A DNA stretch of 64,000 nucleotides from NCBI RefSeq assembly GCF_001640805.2, contig NC_066849.1:22639491-22703490 (forward strand), in the 5' to 3' direction. Source of the DNA: Lates calcarifer (Eukaryota > Chordata > Actinopteri > Centropomidae). Both the position numbers and the translations under genes were made by a program. A model generated the notes under the pieces. The model was not told where the DNA came from. It saw nothing but the letters and a program-made list of their open reading frames with translations, and searched no databases. Position 1 is the first letter of the stretch, and each line of letters opens with the position of its first letter. Below, piece by piece: positions 30,601-41,910 of this stretch.

Positions 30601-30929
30601 GGTAGGTATATATTTCAGTGTTTCTGGTTAAACAAAAATGATCTTTCGCTTTAATACAAAGCTCTGTCTCTGTAGGAATCCTATCCATAACGTTGTGAGA
30701 CATAATAACAATGTGAGTGGCCAGATTGATCCCCAAATTACCTGTACTACAGATATTAAGTCTTGTTGATACTTGTATCTCTGCTGTTGTTGTGTGCATG
30801 TAACATTATTTGTTTGGTAATTAGAAAGTGAGTTATGTTTATGAAAATGAAAATTAACAGAGTAAAAAAAGAAAATATAAAAAATATATCCAGTAGTAGT
30901 AATAATAATGCTCATAAAGTATGAATCCT

Positions 30930-31161
30930 GCCCTGTATTTCGAAAACGAATCTGAAGCCGACTTCAAAACAAACGTTTTCTCCGGACGTTTTTTCTGGTA
31001 ACACCAGCCGGTGAAATACACCCGGTCGGACCTTACGTACATCCGGTTTCAGTTACAGATTTCCCTGCTCATTTCCCTTATTCATCCCCTCCAGATTTTC
31101 TCTCCAAGCGTTGAGCTTAGTCTCTAAACTAAACGTGTGAACACTGAAGCGGACTGCAGCC
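30930..31161 (+). promoter_or_regulatory. Probable fkbp2 promoter and 5' UTR
   Basis: CpG-containing sequence directly before the fkbp2 start, more GC-rich than its surroundings and without a clear TATA box. ncbp2as2 starts about 1.07 kb away on the other strand, so shared control is possible. The element is inferred from position and composition. Confidence 0.35.
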
Positions 31162-31578
31162 ATGCGGGTGTTTCTGCTGTTGGCGGTGACGGTGCTGTCT
31201 CTGAGCCCGGGGGAGGTGAGCGGAGCCGAGAAGAAGAAGCTGCAGATCGGCATAAAGAAGCGAGTGGACAACTGCCCCATCAAGTCCCGCAAGGGAGACG
31301 TGCTGAACATGCACTACACGGGCAAGTTGGAGGACGGCACGGAGTTTGACAGCAGCATTCCCCGCGACAGACCCTTCACCTTCACCTTGGGCACCGGACA
31401 GGTGATTAAAGGCTGGGACCAGGGCCTGCTGGGCATGTGCGAGGGCGAGAAGAGGAAGCTGGTCATCCCCGCCGAGCTCGGCTACGGAGACCGGGGGGCT
31501 CCACCGAAGATCCCCGGAGGAGCGACGCTCATCTTCGAAGTGGAGCTGCTCAGCATCGAGAGGAGATCTGAGCTTTGA
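31162..31578 (+). CDS. fkbp2: FKBP2, ER-lumen prolyl isomerase, intronless, 138 aa
   Basis: Peptidyl-prolyl cis-trans isomerase of the FKBP type (FKBP13), which helps protein folding in the ER. Residues 1 to about 21 form a signal peptide. The FKBP domain covers about 35-131, with active-site and FK506-pocket residues Y52, F62, D63, F74, V81, I82, W85, Y108 and F125 all present. C38 and C93 may form the family disulfide. The protein ends RRSEL, an ER-retention tail like human RRTEL. Length is 138 aa (human 142). The whole frame is one exon, while human FKBP2 has several introns, so this copy probably came from reverse-transcribed mRNA. No stop or frameshift interrupts it and its coding part is GC-rich, so it looks functional. 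A teleost fkbp2 with introns elsewhere would confirm a retrogene. Confidence 0.95.
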   Translation: MRVFLLLAVTVLSLSPGEVSGAEKKKLQIGIKKRVDNCPIKSRKGDVLNMHYTGKLEDGTEFDSSIPRDRPFTFTLGTGQVIKGWDQGLLGMCEGEKRKLVIPAELGYGDRGAPPKIPGGATLIFEVELLSIERRSEL

Positions 31579-31624
31579 TGAAGAGGTGATGGCGAGGAAG
31601 GCAACTTTCAAAACGTAAGTTATT

Positions 31625-32190
31625 ATAAGTGGTAGAAAGAAACTAAGTACAATTACTTGAACTTTTACTTTTCAGGGCACTTTATACTACCACTACATTT
31701 CCGAGGGAAACATAAAATTTTCTACTCCACTAGACTCATCTGACAGCCATGATTACTTTACAAGAAATATCTTTTACACATAAAACACACGAACAACTTA
31801 TAGAACATGATGCTTTACAGTACTGTTGGACAAACCTAACACTTTGAACATCTCACTCTGAGGTAATCGTGACGCAGTTTCTCACTTTTTTCTGATTGTT
31901 TATAAACAAAAGTCTTATGAATTGAAGAGAATAATCAGGAGATTAGTCCATAATTGAAATAATTATTAGCTGTAGCTCTATATGAAGTAGATACAAGTAG
32001 CAGTAAAATGTTGCTTTCATATTAATACATAAGAAATGATCTAACCTACTACCTACCTGCCTACTTTTTGGACCATATGTGCTTTTTACTTATTATACTT
32101 TCTTTTATTTAAGTAATATTTTCACTGCAGGACTTTTACTTGTAATGGAGTATTTTTACATTGTGGTATTGGTACTTTTACTTTAAAGGC
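31625..32190. repeat. Interspersed teleost repeat after fkbp2
   Basis: From memory this is a common percomorph repeat, present here in reverse, with stretches such as 'aactaagtacaattacttgaa' shortened and 'ctactccactaga'. It starts about 50 bp after the fkbp2 stop, so it probably lies within or right after the 3' UTR. Confidence 0.6.
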
Positions 32191-34886
32191 TCCCCCTCAC
32201 TGGTTTTTACAGATGTGTGTCACCTGGCCTCAGAATAAACTCTTCCTGGCCAGATAATGGTTTACGCTGCTTTTGTTGCATTAACCTTAGTGCCACCCAA
32301 ATTCCTCCCTTCCTGTGTGCATTACTCCAGAATAAAGCAAAAGTGGTAATTTGGTTAAATGCAAATTCATGTAGGAAAATACAACCTGTAAGCTCAGTAT
32401 CAGCTGAAATATTAAGGTCTTAAACCAAGATCAGAGCACACAATGATTAGGTAATAAAGCACACTGCAATCAAACCCCATTTTATTCTATATATGGGATG
32501 CACTTTGCAGTAATAGCCATTCAGTGTACCTCTCTGTGTAGCAGGTTTTAATGTTAGTGGCAGAGTCTTCCATTCCTACACTGGATCCAGATTACTCTCA
32601 CATGATCAATGGTTTTAGAGGAAATACATGTAATCCAGTGTTACTATATTATTTCATCTTTCTGATCCCTGTTTACTCTTCACTCCCCTTTAGTCACATC
32701 AGAACTGTATCAGGTTCCTGCTGATGCTAACCCAAGATGTCCTGCCACTACTGCTTCACATTACAAGCAATAAACTTGCAGAAGATGGGGTGGCTTTTGT
32801 TGTGAAGCAGTCACATTGAAGATTATACCCATGGCCACATTAGTTGACCAAAAATGTGTCTACAGGAGAGGACAGTTATTTTTTGACAGCAGATCAGTTT
32901 TTAATATTGTGCAGTGCAAGAAGAAGCAGTCACGGTGAACTGTTACGGTGTGTTTATGTGTACAAAATAGTTAGCAGCATCTGGCCTCCCATGAATCTGT
33001 AGTTCTGGAGATTTCTTGTAGAGGGCTTACTTTACATATTCATATTCACCACTACCAGACACATCAGCATTAGATGAACAGCTGCAGGCGACAGGATGTG
33101 AAAAAAGTGCTGTTTTGTTATTAGTGCCGAAACTCTGAAAGGTATCATATCAGTGTAAACTGAAAAACTGAAAAGATACCAGCCCTTAAACTGCTCAAAG
33201 TAATATGAATTCCCCCATGAATCCACAAAAAACATGAATGTTGATGGTGCTGTAAATTTCTTTCAGGTTCCAGGAGGTGCTGCAGCACTGAGATCCTCTG
33301 ACCTCTGATGAAGACAACATGGCAAATCTGGGAGTAGAGTTGGTACCCACCCGCCCCCAGCAAGAGCCACTGTCCTCCTTTCACTGGCTTTGCTTATTAT
33401 GCTCTGATTTATTGGACTGAAGTTATTATATGACACAAGAACTGACCCTGTGTCCTTGTTAAACATTAGTGGAATTGACAGTCAGCAGCTAAGCCCAGTA
33501 TTTGGCCAGGGGCTGATGGTAACATCATGCTCCTGCTGTATCATCTCACTTCTGTTTTTAATTTTCTGTGATTTATAAATGGTTTCAGTCATATCTGTAT
33601 TGTTCTTTTTACAAAATAATTTAGGTTGTTGATTTAGTCAGAAGTCGGGCAAGGGACGGATTAGGAAAAAATGTTTTTCTTCACAATATTTGAATTCTGA
33701 TAATAAAATGTTGACCCTAAGGGAACCTCTCCAGTCTGAAGTGGTTTTGGTTAGGCAAAAAAAAACAAAAAAACAAATGAACACGTTTTTAGTTTTCTTT
33801 GGCTTCGTTAATGTGTATATTATATTTATCTTACCCTTATCCCTCGGCAGTGCAGTCTATAAATCAGTATTTTCATGTTTTTAGGAGTTTCTGATAATTA
33901 CATCCTATAAATACACAGTAAAACTTAATCATTAAAGAATGATAATTTTGTAAGCTGATAAGGGCAAACACTGTATGAAAATACAAGTGCCTTAAAAGCA
34001 GTTCAAACTTGAAGGAAATAAAAATACAGAAAAAATATCAGTATAATATCCCAAAAATATAAGTAAAATGTGCAAAAGTTATGAGGAAAATATTAGTAAA
34101 ATCTGTACAATAAATGGCAAATGTCCAAAATGTCAGTGAATGAAATGAGATGAATAAAAGCCTCATAGGTTAAACTGGGCGTCAGTCAAACAAGAGGACC
34201 AGTCTGTCAGTAGCCAATGACAAAAAAATGACTGCAGCCAATAGTGAGGCACCACATCTCACAGTCCAACTTCCAGTTCAATAGTCATGTGACTGTGGGA
34301 AGTTTAGCATGCGAAGGTTACAGAGGTGGTGAACTTGGATGCAGTTTTGGGAGACAGAGGCAAAGATAAAATAAATAGGTCTTTCATATTTTTAATATTT
34401 ACGTTTGAAATATGTCTCTGTTTTAAAGATGTCTTACGTCTTCACTGACTGAAATGTATCATCAGTGTGTTTGTACAGGCGTTATAATATGAAAAACCTC
34501 ATTCATAAAGGAGTGGCTAAGAATTAGACTTTAATACAGTTCACACATTTAAAATAGCAACTTTGTTTGTTTGTTTTTCGGAGGTTGAGTGCAACATGCT
34601 TTTACATTTTATTTTCATCGGAATGGATTGGGCTCTAAAAAGACAATACGCATTTTAGTTTATTTTATGTGTAGCGTACTGCAAGTCAAAGAAAGTCAAT
34701 ACATCGAGAATCTGGTAATGTGGTACCAACAGGTGGCGCCACTCCGCTGGTATAGGTGTTACTATCAAATGGTTCCACCCGGAGGTCTTCACTTGACGGA
34801 CACATTAGCCGGAAATGTCGTTATCGTTTTTCCAGCAACGCTAACAGTTGAATAGGTGCAGAGCGCCAATACACAACTTCTTAACC
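32191..34886. other. Intergenic DNA between fkbp2 and ncbp2
   Basis: AT-rich, no recognisable exon or RNA gene. AATAAA motifs occur (for example near 32233) and could end the fkbp2 transcript. The last ~150 bp before the ncbp2 start would hold the ncbp2 promoter; no TATA box is evident. Confidence 0.5.
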
Positions 34887-37800
34887 ATGTCTGCTAAATT
34901 AAACGCTTTGAATAGCGATTCTTACATTGATGTTAGTCAATACAGGGACCAGCATTTTAAGGTAAGTGTGGGAATATGCTCAAGGAACATCACTGGGCGA
35001 GGTTTTAACGTCAACGTATCGGTTTATGTTGAAAGCCAACAGTTAGCAACCGTTAGCAAACAACAGAGCGTTGGTTCGCCACATGCAGTGTGGAAAAGCG
35101 ATATCGTTATATATTAACTTGATTTAATGGCTTCAAAAGCGTAGTTAATGATGTATAATGTTCCTAGGTCTCGGTTACAAGATGGATAACTCATTTAAGG
35201 ATTTAACTGTAATACCGGCGTCTGGTTTGCAGTAGCTAACATCCAGGTTGCATTTAAACAATACAGTTTACTGGAGCTCCTCAGTATCTATGGGCGTTTA
35301 GCTAAAATTGGGCCAGCAACTTAAGAAGACATTTTCATTTATTTTACTACTTTTTCCAAATTGTACCCAGGGTTTTTGGAGAATGTGTGTGAGATTATTT
35401 TCAAGTCTTTTTAAATTTTATGGCACCGTACATAAGTAGCACTCGCGCATGTCGTTGTATTTTAATACAGTGACAGCAAAGGTTTTCTTCTTCTTTTATC
35501 ATCGGTATATCAACAGACAGTTCTATCGATTAACAGAGGTTTATAAATGATCAGAAAATGGCATAAATACGGCCATCGTGGTTTCCAGAAACACAAAGAG
35601 AGTTCTTCAAGTGTCTTTCTCGGTCAGATCAACAGTCCTGAACAGAGAAAAACAGAAAATCCATACATTAGAGGAAAAAAAAAAAAACATATATATTTGT
35701 CATTCTATTCATATTATAAATTATTCCAACGATTGACTGATGATTTAATTGATTGTAGATTGTTGCCCTGTCAACTTACTAATTGATTGACCAGTTGTTT
35801 TGCTCTATATTCAATAATATTAGCACTTATGCTTCTTTATAGCCCGCACTCAAAAATCTCCTTAATTGCCTCTGATAATTTTTTTTGGTTTTTTTTAGGA
35901 TTCACTGTTCAAGTGAGATACAATATACACTAAACAAGACTTTTCCCATGGCATTGCATTCGTCTGTCTTGTTTGATAACTGTGTGCATTTCCAGAAAGT
36001 AATGTCATTGAATATTAACAACATGGTTGCTGCAAAACTATTATATTTCTGAGCCTGTCCTCAAGCCTCAGTCATGTGTGATTAGTGTGCTTTTATGTCT
36101 ATATTAACTCTATAAGGGAAACTTAAGAGGGGGAGGGGGATCCTCCCCACTTTAGCATCATAAATTTAAAAAAAAGGCCAGCAACAACTTCAGTAGCAAC
36201 AGAGATAAGCTACCTGCCTCTGTAAGCTACAGTGGAGAAACCTTAACTCTGACCAGTGTCCTCAGTTTCTTCAGACTGGTGCTTACTCATATTCTACAAT
36301 GGTTTTTGTGTTTTCAGGGTAACCGCTATGAACAGGAGAAGCTGCTGAAACAGAGCCACACTTTGTATGTGGGGAACCTCTCGTTCTACACCACAGAGGA
36401 GCAGGTAGGATACACTGCTGTTATTACAGAGTACATCATCAGTTAAAGCCCTGCACCAGCTTGTTTAGAAACTGGTTTTATTGTCATCATATTCTTTTAC
36501 AACAAGAAGTTTAAAATGAAAAATCTAGCTCTGGGTTACTACACAATGTGGTGTTTGCTAGTTTGTTATCTTTTTATGGCCCAGGTCCCCAAAGTCTTGT
36601 GACTCTAACAGTTATTGAGCTGTTTTGTGAATCTGAGAGTCGTATACTTTTATATTCTGTACTTAAAACCGGACACAGAGCTTCTAGTGGATTATACTGA
36701 AATTATGATATATTTCAAACTAGTAACATTTTATTAATGTTAAAAATATTTACAGGATAGGCATATATTTCTTCTTTTCCCTTCCTGCTGAGCAGGTACA
36801 TGAGCTGTTTTCTAAAAGTGGAGATGTCAAGCGCATCATCATCGGCCTGGATAAAATCAAGAAGACAGCCTGTGGATTCTGCTTTGTGGAGTATCCTTTT
36901 AAATATGAATCCCAGATTAGAAATAGTGTATTTAGAAACACACCTTAACACCATGTCAGCACTGTCTGGATTCTAACCACAGCACCATTCTTTGTTATGA
37001 GCCCAGTTTCACCTCTATAGCATGAAGTGTGCATGTTGTACAAGTTTAGTTCCCTGCAACAGACCTTAACCGCCGTCTGTACCAGATACTACACACGTGC
37101 TGACGCAGAACACGCCATGCGCTTCATTAATGGCACACGGCTGGACGACCGTATCATCAGGACAGACTGGGACGCTGGCTTCAAGGAGGGACGACAATAC
37201 GGCCGCGGTAAATCTGGAGGACAGGTGAGTTCTGAATGTTAATGTTATGTACAGTTATGTACAGTTCTGTATCAGTCAATACATCGTTATTGTATCACTC
37301 ATATCAGTCTCAAACATCCGGTATGGGACAGGCTATAATCTTATACAGAGTTTCACAAACATTGTAACATAAGTTTATTGTTCTCTGTTCTGTTTTTTTG
37401 CTGGATGTCAGTTCAGTGTTTTAATATCCCGTGGACTAAGTGCATTTTCCTCTGTCAAAAATACAGTTAAATGGGTAGCACTTAATGCTTATTTTGGCAG
37501 AAAAATCTAATCTTATTCACACAGACTGCATATCAGCAGTTGCAATCCAAAAATGCTTATGTGCACTTTTAAAAATCCATATCTGTAAACTCTAGCTTTA
37601 TATTAAAAACATCTCAAACAACTCAAATTGTACAAAATAAATTAAAATAGGGGAGTCCTGGTAGCTCACCTGGTAGGGACCGTACCACATATTAAGGCTG
37701 AGTCCTTCCTGCTGTAGCCCAGGCCCTTTGCTGCATGTTATCCCCCTCTGTCTCCCTCGTAGTAGTTTTAACTAATTCTCTCTCCCAGCTGTTGCCATGC

Positions 37801-38780
37801 TCTCAGGTTAAGGTCCAGCCATTCACATGATTTACTAAATCACTGACAACCTCAGACATCCCTCTGGGTATTTTTGTCATCCTGGTGTTCAGGGTCTTCT
37901 CCCTACCTGCTTTTTTCTGTCCCTCATATTGAAAAAGTTTTGGATTTTCTGCAGTGTAGCATTTTGGAAAACAATATAAAACACAGCATCCTATGGCATT
38001 TGAAAAATGACATATACTGAGATGGCATTCCAAAGAAATCAATACACTATATCATGACATTTTAATACACCAGTATGATATTTAGAAAGTGATATAACTT
38101 CCAAATAAATTATGCATGATTAACCATGGCCTTTGAAGAGACAGCATTACTGTAGTATGGCATTTGAAAAATGAAAGTGTATATTATGCTGTTAACAAAT
38201 ACAACATACATAATCATGTGCATTGTTGCTGTAGTGGTACTCTGAGATTTACTAATGAGATTTCTGGGAAAATGTAAATAAGGAAACACAAATATTGGGC
38301 AAAGAAGCGGCTTATTCTGAGGGGGAGAGTTTGCTTTTAAAAAACACTCCCCAGTTTTTAACTTCAGGCTAAGATCACACCACTAATATAAAGATGCAAT
38401 AATGATGCAAGTTTGAGTACAGAGGTTTATTCTTGACCTTTGGGAACAGTATAAGTAACAATATGAACTACTTAACAGTGAATAAGAATTAAATGAATAT
38501 TGTACAAGGGTTAAAATATGTTTCAAAATATGTGTTTTACAAAGATCCAAATGTTTCCATCATTGAAGTTGTTTGATAATCTGAACAGAGCATACAGGCT
38601 TGTTTGTCTTTGTGCATGTGTGTTTTTTTTCTGAGTGTGTGTTTACCTGTGCCCTCTGGCTGTGTTTTGTTTTTTGTGCAGGTGAGAGATGAGTACAGGC
38701 AGGACTACGACCCAGCCAGAGGCGGCTACGGTAAGCTGGCTCAGCAGCATCCAGCCGGAGAGTCACGTAATAGTTTTTAG
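34887..38780 (+). CDS. ncbp2: Nuclear cap-binding protein subunit 2 (CBP20), 164 aa
   Basis: Small subunit of the nuclear cap-binding complex, which binds the m7G cap of RNA-polymerase-II transcripts and aids splicing, 3' processing and export. Coding exons: 34887-34961, 36318-36404, 36796-36890, 37086-37224, 38682-38780. Phases agree and give 164 aa (human 156). The cap-stacking tyrosines are Y19 and Y42 (human Y20 and Y43). The RRM has RNP2 LYVGNL (41-46) and RNP1 CGFCFVEY (80-87). The tail RRM-flanking part keeps [21 protein letters not shown]. The C-terminus after GKLAQ is about 8 residues longer than human. The third intron has U12-type signals. Identification is certain; the extra C-terminal residues are read directly from an open frame to TAG at 38778. 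Confidence 0.97.
36891..37085 (+). other. U12-type (minor spliceosome) intron of ncbp2
   Basis: The 195-bp intron starts GTATCCTTT, the exact U12 5' splice-site consensus. It has CCTTAAC at 37064-37070 as branch site, about 16 nt before the terminal AG. The reading frame joins as V-E-Y-Y, as in human CBP20. No strong polypyrimidine tract precedes the acceptor. Confidence 0.9.
37651..37765 (+). repeat. tRNA-derived SINE fragment in ncbp2 intron 4
   Basis: It begins near GGGAGTCCTGGTAGCTCACC, an A-box-like tRNA head, and ends with 'ctttgctgcatgttatcccc' and a CT-rich tail, as in a common fish tRNA-derived SINE (from memory). The B-box part is degraded. Confidence 0.7.
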
Positions 38781-39273
38781 ACTGAACCTCTCCGCAGCAG
38801 TGTGCCTGAACCACACAGAGCGCCCCACCGTCTGTGCTGGACTGGACTAATCCTCTAACAACACACCACCACAGATTGTTTGTCCCAGTGTTACCATGAA
38901 ACCATCTACAGCAGGCCTGCGTGGAACCACTGGACTCCGGAAATTAGCAGCTGTTATTTATTTCTTTTGGAGGCTTGTTCTCTGGCTTCCTCTGTGACTT
39001 CCATACCTGCTCTCAGTCTAGAACATGGTAGCACAAGAAAAAACCTCAGTTACTGTGTGATATTTAGTGATATTTTCATCATCCTGCATTTGGAAATACC
39101 ATAAATTTCCCTACAGACCGGAAAACTCTGATGGTGATAGAGTGACTGGATCAAATGCTTCAAATATCAAAATGATCTTTTTCTCTGTCTATGTCATGTT
39201 CAGATATTACACTGCTCAAGTATTGATTTTCATGAATGAGCCTTTGTGTCCCAAACTGTGTATACTTTTTTAA

Positions 39274-39279
39274 AATAAA
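39274..39279 (+). promoter_or_regulatory. Putative poly(A) signal of ncbp2
   Basis: AATAAA about 490 bp after the ncbp2 stop codon, followed by a T-rich stretch and a GT-containing element ('ttttgtgagt'). Confidence 0.6.
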
Positions 39280-39892
39280 GAATTTTTTTGACATTTTGTG
39301 AGTCATGTTCTTATTTTTTTTTCTGATCACATAGTTTGAGGTCTGGTAATCCAAGCATCTGTGTGTACTTTTGTGAATGTCAATCAACTCAACCTAAAAT
39401 TACATGTACATAAAGACATCTATTCCTCCTATGTACATGTGTTTTGTGCAAATTAAATCTAATATAGTGGTGTAAATGAAAAATTTTTTTGGTCACTTGG
39501 GGGCAGTGGGAACTAAACATAACACATCCCCTCTTAGATTGACAGGCTCACATCACATGAAGCTACTGTTAATATACAGATATTGATTATAATAGCTTTA
39601 ATGAATGCAAAATCAATTTGAATCTGAATAGCTTTGTATTCTGACATATTGTACAAGTCTCCCCTGGCAGCCTCCTCCTAAAGGATCAGTTTTCCTGCTG
39701 CACATTTTTCTCATTGATTCATCAAGAGCATTGTACTGTATCTGAGGTAGAGAATATCTTTAGGTTCAATAGTAATTTACAGATTCATGTAGACTCAGTC
39801 TATACACCAGTCCACATACATATTTGATTTAAGGACACTCCTTATGCATACTGCAGCTTTCCCATGTCTTCAAACAAAGATCATGAGTGTAA

Positions 39893-39964
39893 GGGCTTGT
39901 CCGGGATTTGAACCCGGGACCTCTCGCACCCGAAGCGAGAATCATACCCCTAGACCAACAAGCC
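39893..39964 (-). tRNA. tRNA-Pro (anticodon CGG)
   Basis: The minus strand folds as a full tRNA of 72 nt: acceptor GGCTTGT pairs with ACAAGCC, the anticodon stem CTCGC/GCGAG closes loop TTCGGGT (anticodon CGG, reading CCG), and the T-arm CCGGG/CCCGG encloses the B box GGTTCAAATCC. The A box lies in GGTCTAGGGGTAT. It matches the vertebrate tRNA-Pro pattern. No run of four T follows within about 20 nt on the minus strand, so the Pol III terminator is unclear. Confidence 0.95.
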
Positions 39965-40204
39965 CTTGATACTGATTACAGCTTTCTCTGTAATTGGTCT
40001 TCTCTGTGGCGCAGGTGTCAGGGTCAGGAGGGAAAAATGTGAAGGCCTGCACAGAGGGTTTGCCTCAAATTAAGATCACACCTTTATGCCTCATAAAACT
40101 GAGCTCACAAATCTGCACAGTGGTAACTCATAACACTGGTAAAGTCCAACCAGAATGTTAAAATCAGTGCATCCTGCTGCTTTAGAGTTTAGCTGATATG
40201 AAAC

Positions 40205-40295
40205 CCTGTAGACTGTTAAAGGTCTGAAGGTAACAAAAGAAAACCTATGAGCACATCTAAAGCTTATTAATTAACACTTATAATTTATTTTTTTT
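40205..40295. repeat. Fragment of a common teleost repeat
   Basis: The stretch 'gagcacatctaaagcttattaattaaca' (shortened) is the tail of the repeat found more completely at 50060-50270. It abuts the hAT-like element that follows. Confidence 0.5.
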
Positions 40296-40302
40296 GTTTA
40301 AT

Positions 40303-41085
40303 TTAGCTGTCCCCAACCACCGGACCACCGGGCACAGAAAGAATAAATAATATATATTATTTAATCTTATTGACTATTGTAGTCTACGCGGTGTTTTATT
40401 TTGAAACATGACCGGAATCTCTGCCCATCACATCCGTCTGTGCCTCCTAATACCGCTTGACACTTACCTGTCTCTGTCATGGCTGTGATGCCTGGTAAAT
40501 TAAGCCAGCTAGCTAACTAGCTAAAATAAGTTAAAAACAAATGTCTGTGGAGAGTTTCTTTGAAAAGGGAAAAATGCCCAATGATGAAACAGCAGAAAAG
40601 CCTAAGACTGTCAAGAACAACAAAGCTGCATTCAGTGGGAAATACCAGGAGTCTAACTGAAAATATGGCTTTATCGCGACAAGTGATTCACATGTCCCCT
40701 CTACATAATATAACCTAATATAGCCTTCAAAACTGCTTCGACAACGCATTCTGCATTAAGACACAAGCCTGAACCCAAGTTCTTTGAAGACAAAAACAAG
40801 AACAAGAAGGACAGAAGCAAGTCTTCAGGGCCACCACAGGAGCAACTGTAGCTGCACTGAGAACAACGTACTTCGTTGCTAACCGCGTTGCTAAGGCTAA
40901 GAAGTCTTTCACTGTTGAAGAGCTGATGGTTCCTGCTGCTGCGTTATGGTGAGTTTTATTTATAATGCTCTTCACGTGTGTTTGTTTTTATGCCGAATCT
41001 ATACACTTGGTCCGTGAAATTATTATCTTGCGTGAAACCGGTCTGTGCTACAACAAAGGTTGCGGACCGCTGGTTTACCACTTAA
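40303..41085 (+). mobile_element. Decayed hAT-type transposon
   Basis: The left end 'ctgtccccaaccaccgga' and the right end (41053-41083, whose complement reads 'cggtccgcaacctttg') are hAT terminal sequences. Inside, from ATG 40542, MSVESFFEKGKMP, then YGFIATSDSHVP, then KPSKLLR and VANRVAKAKKSFTVEEL in other frames correspond to the start of a ZBED/FAM200-like hAT transposase. Several frameshifts and stops break it and the catalytic part is missing. Target-site duplications are not clear. Confidence 0.8.
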
Positions 41086-41514
41086 TGAGCTTTAGAGGTG
41101 CTCGTAAGTGGATTTTTTCACATAGCTGTTTCTGCTGTTTTCAGTCTTTATGTTAAGATAAGCTAAAAACTGCTGGCTGTTTGCACGCAGACATGAGAGA
41201 GGCATCAGTCCTCTCATCTAACACTCAGCAAGAATTTCAAGCAGTTGGGCCATGCTATCAGCAGCCTGAGGTTAATGGTGATGAAGAAGTAAAAAAAAGT
41301 CTCCAAGGCGTGGTGATCTGAAAAAGAAACCTCTCCAACAAGAAATATTTTGGATTTTTTTAATGCATTAAATATTTTGTTACACAATGCTCTAAAACAC
41401 CAAATACAAAATGTCCCTTTATTCTCTCTGATGATGTGTTTCTCCTTTGTGCCAAGACCCAGACCACTTATTGATTTGTATGTTCATGAAAACGACTAAA
41501 AATGCATACTACAC

Positions 41515-41910
41515 ACACTGGATCCAGTAAGTATTCAGATACCCTGTGGATTTTATTTTAAATATATAAAAATGCCATTTTGCCTATCACTCCGCAATCC
41601 TCTATAACAAAAAAGTGAAAATGTGTCTTTACTTTAGAAACTTACAAAAGTATTCAGAGCCTTTTCTGTGGCTCCAAATTGTGGTTACGTGTGTTCTGTT
41701 TGCTCTAATTATCCTTTAGATGTGTCTATGTGTTTGGAGTCCACCTGTGGCAAATTGAATTGATTGGTCATATTTTACAAAAGCACCCACCAAGCTCCCA
41801 CAGTTCACACTTCATGTCAGAACAAACACCAAGCTGTGAAAGCCACAAACTCTCTGTAGACCTTTGCAATAAAACTGTGGCGGAGGTATAGATCAGAGCA
41901 GGAGCATAAA
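41515..41910 (+). mobile_element. 5' part of a Tc1-like transposon (relic)
   Basis: Starts with 'aagtattcagatacc' inverted-repeat sequence and carries 'tccacctgtggcaaattga' and 'tctctgtagacct', matching the 5' leader and first codons of fish Tc1 elements from memory. Only the first ~390 bp remain, with no intact frame. Confidence 0.75.

Noticed and set aside
31129..31611. 160-aa open frame on the minus strand over fkbp2
   Set aside because: Antisense shadow of the GC-rich fkbp2 coding exon.
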